A stretch of DNA of 64,000 bases from Methylococcus mesophilus (GTDB taxonomy: Bacteria; Pseudomonadota; Gammaproteobacteria; Methylococcales; Methylococcaceae). Each line of letters begins with the position of its first letter. The first letter of the stretch is position 1. The position numbers were made by a program, and so were the translations under genes. The DNA lies in assembly GCF_026247885.1 (NCBI RefSeq), contig NZ_CP110921.1, positions 1,364,001 to 1,428,000 on the forward strand, written 5' to 3'. The notes below the pieces were generated by a model that ran no database searches, was not told where the DNA came from, and saw only the letters and a program-made list of their open reading frames with translations. Positions 56,740 to 64,000 of the stretch are shown piece after piece.

Positions 56740-57145
56740 GTGCGTCAGGTCTCATCAAAGAGCGACCCTGCCCCGGCGGGCACACCCGCCTGATTGGGCC
56801 TCAAGAGGCGTTGAATGTGCTCTTCTAAAAAGAGCACGTGAAGTATGGCGACGTGGCCGCGACTCCCGACACCAGCCACCTTGCCGGTGGGGATGACACA
56901 GCGCGCCCCGCCACCGCGGGTGGGATGATAGCAAAGCCCGTGCTCGAACGCCTGCCCGATCCTGCCCCGTGCGTGTCTATCATTTTGTATACCTGTGAGA
57001 GACGTGATAGACCAGCCTGAAACCCGCATTCCATCGTCTACCATAAGTTTGTTTTTCGTTTTTGAGAGACTGACGATCTTTTCTTTAAATACTTATGATA
57101 GACTTCCTATCGTGTTCAATTCGTCTCACGCGCGGAGTGCTCGCC
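56740..57145. other. Gene-free stretch before the recombinase
   Basis: About 400 bases with no gene I can support. A 100-codon minus-strand frame (56745-57044) shows no known family. The right half contains the palindromic GTCTATCA/TGATAGAC repeats described as a possible recombination site. Confidence 0.4.
56975..57103. repeat. Candidate res site or operator of the serine recombinase
   Basis: GTCTATCA at 56975-56982 and TGATAGAC at 57005-57012 form a 38-base inverted pair, and a further TGATAGAC lies at 57096-57103. All are within 180 bases upstream of the recombinase start. Resolvases bind several such inverted subsites next to their own gene, so this layout suits a res or promoter-operator region. 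Confidence 0.5.
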
Positions 57146-57712
57146 ATGAAACACCAGACCATCGGTTACATTCGGGTCAGTTCTGTCGGCCAGAACACTG
57201 ACAGGCAGTTGGCAGGGATAGCGTTGGATCGGGTCTTCGAGGAAAAGGCGAGCGGGAAGACGGTCACCGCTCGGCCTGTCCTGGCGGAATGCCTGGCCTA
57301 CGTCCGGGCCGGGGATACGCTGGTCTGTCATTCCATGGATCGGCTGGCGCGCAACACGGAGGAACTGCTAGGCTTGGTCCGAGATTTGACCGGCAAAGGG
57401 GTGACGGTCCAGTTCCTGAAAGAAAACCTGACCTTTTCAGGGTCCGACGCCGATCCGTTCAAGAACCTGATGCTCAGCATGCTGGCAGCGTTCGGGCAAT
57501 TCGAGCGTGAGCTGATCAACGAAAGGCGGCGGGAAGGTGTAGCCGCCGCCCGCGCGAGGGGAAAGAAGTTCGGGGCACCGCCCAAACTGACGCCGGAACT
57601 GTGCCAGCAGATCGATACGCTCTTGGCATCTGGGGCGAACAAGCGAGCTACGGCTAAGGCAGTCGGAATCGGGGAGGCTACTCTGTATCGCTATCTGAGC
57701 GAAAAGAGCTAG
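57146..57712 (+). CDS. Serine recombinase (resolvase/invertase family)
   Basis: 188 residues from MKHQTIGYIRVSSVGQNTDR; the nucleophile Ser is in YIRVSS. Further family motifs are VCHSMDRLARNTEELLGLV, FLKENLTFSG, LMLSMLAAFGQFERELINER, and a C-terminal HTH with ANKRATAKAVGIGEATLYRYL. It is a Tn3-resolvase/Pin-type enzyme, the last gene before attR. It may resolve or invert DNA using the repeats upstream. Confidence 0.93.
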   Translation: MKHQTIGYIRVSSVGQNTDRQLAGIALDRVFEEKASGKTVTARPVLAECLAYVRAGDTLVCHSMDRLARNTEELLGLVRDLTGKGVTVQFLKENLTFSGSDADPFKNLMLSMLAAFGQFERELINERRREGVAAARARGKKFGAPPKLTPELCQQIDTLLASGANKRATAKAVGIGEATLYRYLSEKS

Positions 57713-57731
57713 AACATGCGATGCAAAAGCA

Positions 57732-57752
57732 GGGGGAATCTTAGGGGGAACC
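57732..57752 (+). repeat. GGGGGAAYC direct repeats, candidate integrase arm sites (right)
   Basis: GGGGGAATC (57732-57740) and GGGGGAACC (57744-57752) match the inverted pair found 120-180 bases inside the left end. They lie about 60 bases inside attR. Confidence 0.5.
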
Positions 57753-57812
57753 ATTCCATAGACGAGTCGTTATACATATGATTTTACAAATGAATTATCG
57801 ATAGTTTGCGTT

Positions 57813-57831
57813 CCATTCTCTCCGCCAACAT
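57813..57831 (+). repeat. attR: right attachment site of the selC island
   Basis: CCATTCTCTCCGCCAACAT is identical to the tRNA-Sec 3' end and flank at 37713-37732 except for one missing T. It marks the right boundary, giving an island of about 20,100 bases. Confidence 0.88.
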
Positions 57832-58071
57832 CCCGTCCAAGTGACGTCATACACGATCAGGACTTGCGAGAGCCTTCACCGGGAGATACTGAAAAGGCAC
57901 TGCGTGTTGAAAGACGGCAGCCAAAACTCGGAGGCACGGACCAGCGACGACTGAAGAAACGGGCCGAAGCGAAAATGCATACGGATGGCCCGGCGCCGTG
58001 GCAAAATGCGCCGGCCGGCGGAGGTCTGAAACGAGGCGTCTGCCGCACACCACCGCGAACCGGGCCCGCTT

Positions 58072-58114
58072 GACCGGTTCCGGTCCCATCCGGTCGCATC
58101 CGACCGGCTTTTTT
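58072..58114 (+). promoter_or_regulatory. Attenuator-like hairpins before the selD operon
   Basis: GACCGG (58072-58077) can pair with CCGGTC (58080-58085). CCGGTCG (58090-58096) pairs with CGACCGG (58101-58107) and is followed by CTTTTTT. The repeats are complementary to each other, so alternative pairings exclude one another. The terminator lies only 18 bases before the first gene. A structured leader of about 100 bases precedes it. No known riboswitch class was recognised. Confidence 0.5.
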
Positions 58115-58132
58115 CATGTGACAGGTCTGCCC

Positions 58133-59248
58133 ATGAAGAAGCTCGAAGCCCTTGAAGATATCGTCGTCTCCGTCGTGGAACCGGCCGCCGAGGCGGTGGA
58201 TCGCGACGCTCTGTTTCCGCGCTCCGCCGTCACCGCCCTGGGCCAGGCCGGCCTGTTGGGACTGATCAGTTCGGCCGAGGCAGGCGGACTCGGCGGCTCG
58301 CTGGCCGATGCCAGTGCCGTGGTGTCGCGCCTGGCGCGTGCCTGCGGCTCCACCGCCATGGTGGTGACCATGCACTACTGCGCCACGGCGGTCGTTGAGA
58401 GATACGGCCCACCCGAATTGCGCCGCGAGATCGCGGCCGGCCGCCATCTTTCCACCCTCGCCTTTTCCGAATCCGGCTCGCGCAGCCATTTCTGGGCGCC
58501 GCTGGGCGTCGCCTCGGCTGACGGCGACGATGTGCTGCTGAGCGGCGCCAAGACCATGGTGACCTCGGCCGGGGAGGCCGATTCCTACGTGTGGTCGTCG
58601 CGGCCGGTGCAGGCCGAAGGCGCCAGCACGCTCTGGCTGGTCGCCGCCGGCAACCCCGGCTTGAACCGGCCGAAGCCGTTCGACGGACTGGGGCTGCGCG
58701 GCAATGCTTCTGCGCCTATCGTGGCCGAGAGCGCCCGGGTGCCGGCCGCGGCACGGCTCGGTGGCGATGGGGACGGCTTCGCCATGATGATGGAAGTCGT
58801 GCTGCCAATCTTTTCGGTACTGAACGCCTCCTGCTCACTCGGCCTGATGGAATCGGCGCTGGAGCGCTCCTGCGCCCATGCCGGCCGGACCCGGCTGGAA
58901 CATCTCGGCTCCTGCCTGGCGGACCTGCCCACGCTGCGTGCTCATCTGGCCCGCGCCCGCATCCGCGCCGACGGAGTCAGGACCCTGCTGAACGACACCG
59001 TGGAGGCGCTGGCGTCCGGACGGGACGATGCCCTGCTGCGGGTGCTGGAAGTCAAGGCTGCCGCAGCGGAGGCGGCGCTGGCGGTCACCGATACCGCGAT
59101 GCGGGTGTGCGCCGGGGCGGCCTTCCGCAAGGATCTCGCCATCGAGCGCCCGTTCCGCGACGCCCGTGCCGCGGCGGTGATGGCGCCCACCTCCGACGTG
59201 CTGTACGACTTCATCGGCAAGGCGGTCTGCGGCCTGCCCCTGTTCTAG
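58133..59248 (+). CDS. Acyl-CoA dehydrogenase-fold flavoprotein lacking the usual catalytic Glu
   Basis: 371 residues with the ACAD layout: helical N-domain, beta-domain FAD-contact region (LAFSESGSRSHFWAPLGVAS) and C-terminal helical bundle. The usual YEGT catalytic segment is replaced by RDARAAAVMAPTSDVLYDF, so it is unlikely to oxidise acyl-CoA. Flavin monooxygenases of this fold (e.g. DszC-type) also lack it. It heads an operon with PhnD-like, TusA-ferritin-like and selD genes, so a sulfur or selenium substrate is possible. Confidence 0.78.
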   Translation: MKKLEALEDIVVSVVEPAAEAVDRDALFPRSAVTALGQAGLLGLISSAEAGGLGGSLADASAVVSRLARACGSTAMVVTMHYCATAVVERYGPPELRREIAAGRHLSTLAFSESGSRSHFWAPLGVASADGDDVLLSGAKTMVTSAGEADSYVWSSRPVQAEGASTLWLVAAGNPGLNRPKPFDGLGLRGNASAPIVAESARVPAAARLGGDGDGFAMMMEVVLPIFSVLNASCSLGLMESALERSCAHAGRTRLEHLGSCLADLPTLRAHLARARIRADGVRTLLNDTVEALASGRDDALLRVLEVKAAAAEAALAVTDTAMRVCAGAAFRKDLAIERPFRDARAAAVMAPTSDVLYDFIGKAVCGLPLF

Positions 59249-59259
59249 AGAATCCAACC

Positions 59260-60117
59260 ATGACCGAAACGCTGATCCTGGGTGCGGTGGCCTATGCGCC
59301 GAAGGTGGTCACTATCTGGGAAGGCTTCAAGGCGCATTTCGCCGGCCGAGGACTGGCCTTCGACTACCTCCTGTACTCCAACTACGAGCGCCAAGTCGAA
59401 GCCCAGTTCGACGGCACGATCCACCTGGCCTGGAACTCGCCGCTGGCCTGGCTGCGGGCCGAGCGCATGGCGAAGGCGCGGGGTTTGCCGGTCGATGCGG
59501 TCGCGATGCGCGACACCGACCGCGACCTGACTTCCCTGATCGTGGTACGCGCCGATGCCGGCATCGAGACCCTGGACGGCCTGCGCGGCAAAACGGTCGG
59601 CTTCGGCGCGGTCGACTCTCCCCAGGCCACCCTCATCCCGCTCGAACACCTGGCCCGGCAAGGTCTGCTGGCCGGACGCGACTTCAGCGCCCGCCGCTTC
59701 GACGTGCTCGGCGGCAAGCACGGGGACCACATCGGCGGCGAGCGCGATGCGGCGCTGGCGCTGTTGCGCGGTGAAATCGACGCGGCCTGCCTGATCGACG
59801 GCAACCACCTCGCCTTCACCGCCGACGGCACCCTGACACCGGGCGCAACCCGCATCCTGGCGCAGACCGGCGCCTACGACCATTGCAACTTCACCGCCAG
59901 CCCCGGCGCACCGGCAGGACTGGTCGGGCGCTTCGTCGAACTGTTGCTGGCCATGTCCTGGGACGACCCGGCGGTCCGCCCACTGCTGGAACTAGAAGGC
60001 CTCAAGCAATGGCTGCCGGGACGCAGCAGCGGCTACGGGCTGCTGGAGGCGGCGGTCGACCGGCAAGGGTTTTATGCTCCCGATGGACGCATCCTCGCCG
60101 CCGACTATCGATATTGA
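59260..60117 (+). CDS. PhnD-like substrate-binding protein without signal peptide
   Basis: 285 residues starting TETLILGAVAYAPKVVTIWE. The fold pattern AWNSPLAWLRAERMAKARG, then LIVVRADAGIETLDGLRGKT and GFGAVDSPQATLIPL matches PhnD/SsuA/transferrin-type binding proteins. There is no signal sequence and no ABC permease or ATPase nearby, so it probably works in the cytoplasm, as a sensor or an enzyme partner. It is 11 bases from the flavoprotein gene and overlaps the next by 44 bases. Confidence 0.75.
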   Translation: MTETLILGAVAYAPKVVTIWEGFKAHFAGRGLAFDYLLYSNYERQVEAQFDGTIHLAWNSPLAWLRAERMAKARGLPVDAVAMRDTDRDLTSLIVVRADAGIETLDGLRGKTVGFGAVDSPQATLIPLEHLARQGLLAGRDFSARRFDVLGGKHGDHIGGERDAALALLRGEIDAACLIDGNHLAFTADGTLTPGATRILAQTGAYDHCNFTASPGAPAGLVGRFVELLLAMSWDDPAVRPLLELEGLKQWLPGRSSGYGLLEAAVDRQGFYAPDGRILAADYRY

Positions 60118-61288
60118 GGCGCTCGGCTTCGACCGCGGGGCGCACCTGCTGGTCAAGCGGGCCTTGAGCCGCATTCCGCCCGGCGCGACCCTGCGCGTCC
60201 TCTCCTGCGCGCCCGGCTTTCAGGCCCATCTCGCCGCCTGGTGCCGGGCGCAGGGCCATCGCTTGGCCGAAGCTAGCGGCATGCGGGCTGACATCGTCCG
60301 CGGCGGCTATCAGGCCGGACGCTGGCAAGGCGCAGAACGCTGCGGCAAGGCCGATCCGCGCGAACCCGAGGCCGTGGCCGAACGGGCGGAATCCCGCTGG
60401 GGACTGGCGGCGCGAGGAGCGACGGTGGAATCCGGCGGGCCGGAATGGCATTTCCCGCTGGACTGCAAGGCGGAGGTCTGGGCCGAAGAAGCGGCGGAAC
60501 TGTACCGCCAGGCGCTGGCCGCGCAATGGGATCCGGAAACCGCGGTGGACTGGAACGCCCGGTTCGAGCTGCCGGACACGGTCGAGGACGCGGTAGTGCA
60601 GGTCATGACCTATCTCGTCGAAAACGAGAACGCCGCCCTGCTGATACCGGCCCGCTTCCTCGGCCGCCTCCATCCGCATTACCGCGAGATCATGCAGTTG
60701 CTGGCGATCCAGGTGGCCGACGAGGCCCGCCACATCGAGGTTTTCACCCGCCGCGCCCGGCTGAAACGGCGGGAACCGGCCCTGTCCACCGCCGGCGGGC
60801 AAAGCTCACTCAAGACCCTGTTCGACGCGCCGGATTTCTCGATCGCCTCCTTCCTGCTCTCGGTGCTGGGCGAAGGCACCTTCGTCAACCTGCTGCGCTT
60901 CCTCCATGCCCACGCCCCCGACCCGGTCACAGGACAGATCGCTCGGCTGGTGGCGCGGGACGAGGCCCGCCACGTGGCCTTCGGCATGGCCCACCTGCTC
61001 CACCGGCTGCGGCGGGAACCCGAGTTGCGCAGCCGGCTGGCCAATGCGGTGGAACTGCGCTACGACAGCCTCGCCGCCACCGCCGGGCTCAATGAGGAAG
61101 TCTACGACGCCCTGGTGCTGCTCGCTGCGGGCGCATGGTCGCCGGCGGCGATCGCCCTGGGTTTCGAAGCGGTGCAGGCGCTGCAGCGGGAGATGGCCGA
61201 AGGCCGCCGCCTGCGCCTGCAGAAGCTCGGCTTCGAGGAAGACCAGGCCCGGCGATTGGCCCATCTGCACACCCGGAATTTCATGTGA
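60074..61288 (+). CDS. Fusion of a TusA-like domain with a diiron ferritin-like domain
   Basis: 404 residues. Residues ~12-75 follow the TusA/SirA pattern ([45 protein letters not shown]), but the catalytic Cys-Pro is absent. The rest is a helical ferritin-like domain with two E-x2-H sites, [10 protein letters not shown] and [15 protein letters not shown], plus Glu in VENENAAL and [10 protein letters not shown], enough for a diiron centre. It is probably an oxygenase-type enzyme. The start could be 60074 or 60083. It lies between PhnD-like and selD genes. Confidence 0.7.
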   Translation: MLPMDASSPPTIDIEALGFDRGAHLLVKRALSRIPPGATLRVLSCAPGFQAHLAAWCRAQGHRLAEASGMRADIVRGGYQAGRWQGAERCGKADPREPEAVAERAESRWGLAARGATVESGGPEWHFPLDCKAEVWAEEAAELYRQALAAQWDPETAVDWNARFELPDTVEDAVVQVMTYLVENENAALLIPARFLGRLHPHYREIMQLLAIQVADEARHIEVFTRRARLKRREPALSTAGGQSSLKTLFDAPDFSIASFLLSVLGEGTFVNLLRFLHAHAPDPVTGQIARLVARDEARHVAFGMAHLLHRLRREPELRSRLANAVELRYDSLAATAGLNEEVYDALVLLAAGAWSPAAIALGFEAVQALQREMAEGRRLRLQKLGFEEDQARRLAHLHTRNFM

Positions 61289-61298
61289 GGCACCCCCG

Positions 61299-62465
61299 AT
61301 GACCGACCTCCGATTGACCACGCTCTCCCACGGCGGCGGCTGCGGCTGCAAGATCGCCCCCGCCGTGCTGTCGCAGATGCTGGCGGAACTGCCCCTGGCG
61401 AGCCGCTTTCCCGACCTGCTGGTCGGGGCGGAGACCAGCGACGACGCCGCGGTCTACCGCATCGGGCCCCATCAGGCCGTGGTCGCCACGACCGATTTCT
61501 TCATGCCGATCGTCGACGATCCTTACGATTTCGGCCGCATCGCCGCCACCAACGCGCTGTCCGACGTCTATGCGATGGGCGGCACGCCGATCCTGGCCCT
61601 GGCGGTGGTGGGCATGCCGGTGGACAAGCTGCCGGTGGAGACGGTACGGAAGATCCTGGCCGGCGGTGCGGCGGTGTGCGAAGCGGCGGGAATCCCCATC
61701 GCCGGCGGGCACTCCATCGACTCCCCCGAACCGATCTACGGCCTGGTCGCACTCGGCCTGGTCCATCCGGACAAGCTCAAGCGCAACGACGGGGCCCGCC
61801 CCGGCGACGTGCTGATCCTGGGTAAGCCCTTAGGTATAGGCGTACTCAGCGCGGCTCTCAAAAAAGGCCAACTCGATGCCACGGGCTATGCCCGGATGAT
61901 CGAACACACCACCCGCCTGAACAGCGTCGGGACGGTGCTGGCGGAGCTCGACGGTGTCCACGCCATGACCGACGTCACCGGCTTCGGCCTGCTCGGGCAT
62001 CTCCTGGAAATCTGCAGGGGCTCGCAACTCGGCGCCGAGATCGTTTTCGGCGACATTCCCGTCATCGACGTCGCCATGGAACTGGCCCAGGACGGCTACG
62101 CCACCGGCGCCGCCGCCCGCAACTGGGACAGCTACGGCGCTTCGGTCCGTCTGAGCCCCGAGTTGGCCGAATGGCAGCGCAAGCTGCTGTGCGATCCCCA
62201 AACCAGCGGGGGCCTCTTGGTCGCCTGCGATCCGGCGAGCGCCGGCGAGGTCATGGCCTTGTTCGAGTCGCAGGGCTATGCTCAGGCGGGCCGGATCGGG
62301 CGGATGCGGGAGCCGGGGGGTGTGACAGGCATCTGCGTTGAGATGATGAAAGATAACCCCCCTCAATCCCCCCTTGTCAGGGGGGAAGATACACCATCAT
62401 CTCAGTCCCATTTCGAGGGAAAAACCGAAGCGTCCTCGCCGCACCCCCTTGATAACCCCCCCTGA
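61299..62465 (+). CDS. selD: Selenide, water dikinase (selenophosphate synthetase) with repeat-derived tail
   Basis: 388 residues: [12 protein letters not shown] has the active Cys (not Sec) and Lys, then [41 protein letters not shown] and [12 protein letters not shown]. It makes selenophosphate, the Se donor for SelA. Normal SelD ends about residue 348. The last ~40 residues ([11 protein letters not shown]...) are read from an intergenic repeat. Last gene of the four-gene operon. Confidence 0.95.
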   Translation: MTDLRLTTLSHGGGCGCKIAPAVLSQMLAELPLASRFPDLLVGAETSDDAAVYRIGPHQAVVATTDFFMPIVDDPYDFGRIAATNALSDVYAMGGTPILALAVVGMPVDKLPVETVRKILAGGAAVCEAAGIPIAGGHSIDSPEPIYGLVALGLVHPDKLKRNDGARPGDVLILGKPLGIGVLSAALKKGQLDATGYARMIEHTTRLNSVGTVLAELDGVHAMTDVTGFGLLGHLLEICRGSQLGAEIVFGDIPVIDVAMELAQDGYATGAAARNWDSYGASVRLSPELAEWQRKLLCDPQTSGGLLVACDPASAGEVMALFESQGYAQAGRIGRMREPGGVTGICVEMMKDNPPQSPLVRGEDTPSSQSHFEGKTEASSPHPLDNPP

Positions 62466-62511
62466 TAAGGGGGGCGGGGGGTTGGGGGCGGGGGGTTGGG
62501 GGCAGGGGGGT
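62355..62511. repeat. C/G-rich intergenic repeat with G-run tract at selD 3' end
   Basis: CCCCCCTTGTCAGGGGGG and CCCCCCTGATAAGGGGGG style inverted units flank the selD end, followed by a G-tract (62469-62511) built of the 14-base unit GGGGGGTTGGGGGC about twice. It has at least six runs of five or six G. This is a common dispersed repeat type plus a likely quadruplex-forming stretch. Confidence 0.65.
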
Positions 62512-62611
62512 TCAGAGGGCCATCTACCTCCCCTACGACAAGAACCTCACCGCCCTGGCCCGTGAAAACCGCAGGAGCCCCACCCCGGCCGAATCCCTGC
62601 TCGGGAACAAA

Positions 62612-62884
62612 GTGCTGCGCTGCCCCCAGTTCGCTCGGTACAAGTTCCTGCGGCAAAAACCCCTGGGCGCCTATATCGTCGATTTCTACTGCTCCGAGCT
62701 CCAGCTGGTCATCGAGATCGATGGCGACAGCCATGCCCGGCAAATCGGATACGATGGCGAACGAACGCGCTTTCTGAATTCCCTTGGGCTGGAAGTGGTT
62801 CGTTATGCCAACCAGGAAGTCCTGCGGAATCTCGCGGGTGTTTTTTCCGATTTGTCACGCCGCATCGAGACCAAGCCCGCGTGA
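62612..62884 (+). CDS. DUF559 endonuclease-like protein lacking a normal start
   Basis: Homology to DUF559 (Vsr-like/restriction endonuclease fold) begins at about 62522 with IYLPYDKNLTALAREN and continues through FLRQKPLGAYIVDFYCSELQ, LVIEIDGDSHARQ and LGLEVVRYANQEVL. The usual initiator Met position is ATC here, and the region just upstream is the G-rich repeat. The first possible start is GTG 62612, which would lose ~30 residues. It may be a recently disrupted gene. Confidence 0.6.
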   Translation: MLRCPQFARYKFLRQKPLGAYIVDFYCSELQLVIEIDGDSHARQIGYDGERTRFLNSLGLEVVRYANQEVLRNLAGVFSDLSRRIETKPA

Positions 62885-62999
62885 CGCGGCCCGGGGCGCC
62901 GCCGGCCATCCCTTGCAGCAAACCGGCCCCACAAGCACTAGAATCTCCCCACCGGAACCGACCGTCCCGGCCGTCATGCAGCCTTAACCGGAGACTCCC

Positions 63000-64000
63000 A
63001 TGGCCAAGAACACCCAGAATTCCACACCGCCCCGCAAGCTGTTCGACACCCTGAGCGATTTCTGGCAGCGGGCGAAAAGCGAAGCCGGCGTCTCGGGCGA
63101 TGGGCCCGACAGCACCCGCCGCCGCAACAACATGATTCTGTACCTGCTGCTGGTGCTGTCGACCCTGTACCTGCTGAACGGCTACCAGACCCTGCGCAAC
63201 GAGGAAATCCCCTACAGCGAATTCCTGAAGGCGGTGTCCGAAGGCAAGGTGGAGGAAGCGGTCGTCACCGAGCAGGCCATTTCGGGCACCCTCAAGCCCG
63301 AAGCCGAAGGCGAATCGCCCAGAGCCTTCATCACCGTGCCGCTGTGGAACCACGAACTCGCCGCGGAACTCGAAAAAAAGGGCGTGAAATACACCGTCCG
63401 CTACGGCAGCAATTGGTTCAGCAACCTGATCTTCAACTGGGTCGTACCGATCGCCCTGCTGACCCTGTTCTGGACCTGGATGGCGCGGCGCATGACCGGA
63501 GGGCGGGGTTTCCTGAGCATCGGCAAGAAGACCAAGATCCAGGCCGACACCGCCGCCAAGGTCACTTTCGGCGACGTGGCCGGGGCCGACGAGGCCAAGC
63601 AGGAGCTGCGGGAAACGATCGAGTTCCTGCAGAACCCTACCCGCATCCAGAGCTTAGGGGGACGCATGCCCAAGGGCGTGCTGCTGGTCGGCCCGCCCGG
63701 CACCGGCAAGACCTTGCTGGCCCGCGCCGTCGCTGGCGAAGCCGGGGTGCCGTTCTTCAACATCAGCGGCTCGGAATTCATCGAACTGTTCGTCGGCGTC
63801 GGCGCCGCCCGCGTGCGCGACCTGTTCGAACAGGCCCGCCAGAACGCCCCTTGCATCATCTTCATCGACGAGCTCGACGCCATCGGCCGCTCCCGCGGCG
63901 GCCCGGTGGTGATGGGCGGCCATGACGAGCGCGAGCAGACCCTCAACCAGCTGCTGACCGAAATGGACGGCTTCGACCCCTCGGTCGGGGTCGCTGTGAT
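63000..64000 (+). CDS. ftsH: ATP-dependent zinc metalloprotease FtsH (N-terminal part)
   Basis: From ATG 63000 (GGAG seven bases upstream) the frame stays open to the window end (333 residues seen). There are two membrane segments (~46-62 and ~137-157) with the periplasmic domain between them ([17 protein letters not shown]). The AAA domain has Walker [19 protein letters not shown], Walker [13 protein letters not shown] and [19 protein letters not shown]. The zinc HEXXH part lies beyond the window. It degrades membrane and regulatory proteins. Confidence 0.96.
   Translation, partial: MAKNTQNSTPPRKLFDTLSDFWQRAKSEAGVSGDGPDSTRRRNNMILYLLLVLSTLYLLNGYQTLRNEEIPYSEFLKAVSEGKVEEAVVTEQAISGTLKPEAEGESPRAFITVPLWNHELAAELEKKGVKYTVRYGSNWFSNLIFNWVVPIALLTLFWTWMARRMTGGRGFLSIGKKTKIQADTAAKVTFGDVAGADEAKQELRETIEFLQNPTRIQSLGGRMPKGVLLVGPPGTGKTLLARAVAGEAGVPFFNISGSEFIELFVGVGAARVRDLFEQARQNAPCIIFIDELDAIGRSRGGPVVMGGHDEREQTLNQLLTEMDGFDPSVGVAV

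Noticed and set aside
56745-57044. 100-codon minus-strand frame before the recombinase
   Set aside because: No recognisable domain; overlaps the palindromic repeat region.
61299-61370. Possible selenocysteine in SelD
   Set aside because: The active-site codon is TGC (Cys), not TGA, so no recoding is needed.

Overview
The window looks like chromosome of a GC-rich gammaproteobacterium. Pointers are the lysA-dapF-DUF484-xerC order with a small LptM-like lipoprotein, RdgC, YggX, MtfA, DarP and an LPS-type lifestyle. The selenocysteine machinery beside fdhE, the aa3 oxidase and the overall gene set would suit a Methylococcus-like methanotroph, but that species guess is inference only.

Region by region: 1-1.9 kb holds the end of cysD and cysN with a decayed APS-kinase tail. 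1.9-6.8 kb is a minus-strand cytochrome c oxidase operon (ctaC, ctaD, a 36-aa assembly protein, ctaG, ctaE). 7-12.2 kb carries an exonuclease, a PrcB-like protein beside a subtilisin-like protease, a Sel1-repeat protein and a Lon-N protein. 12.3-16.5 kb is a potABCD-like polyamine transporter interrupted by an antisense GFA-family gene, followed by a YefM-YoeB toxin-antitoxin pair. 17-30.8 kb is core housekeeping (kinase, Smr, radical SAM, MtfA, DarP, DUF2333, xerC, dapF, lysA, mutY, yggX, L,D-transpeptidase, rdgC). 30.8-37.7 kb has a LonB-like protease and then fdhE-selA-selB-selC.

A genomic island of about 20.1 kb sits in the 3' end of the tRNA-Sec gene. Its ends are marked by a near-perfect repeat of the tRNA end at 37713-37732 and 57813-57831. 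The island has a P4-type integrase with candidate arm sites, an AlpA-like regulator, a TOPRIM primase-helicase next to a long inverted repeat (candidate origin), an SSB, a frameshifted gene with three 8-bp repeats, many small genes coupled by ATGA overlaps, two self-contained candidate small RNAs, a RepA-like ATPase followed by iteron-like repeats, and at its right end a defence block. That block is a HEPN-like/STAND NTPase/cold-shock-domain fusion and a Gabija-type OLD nuclease plus UvrD-like helicase, followed by a serine recombinase.

Right of the island is a four-gene operon: an acyl-CoA-dehydrogenase-fold flavoprotein lacking the usual catalytic Glu, a PhnD-like binding protein without a signal peptide, a TusA-like/diiron ferritin-like fusion, and selD. 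If the island is removed, this operon lies about 0.3 kb from selC, so the four genes and fdhE-selA-selB-selC were probably one selenium locus. It is preceded by a possible attenuator. A G-rich repeat tract, a start-less DUF559 gene and the beginning of ftsH close the window.

The two best candidates for undescribed biology are the HEPN-STAND-CSD protein and the selD operon. No rRNA and no CRISPR array were seen.
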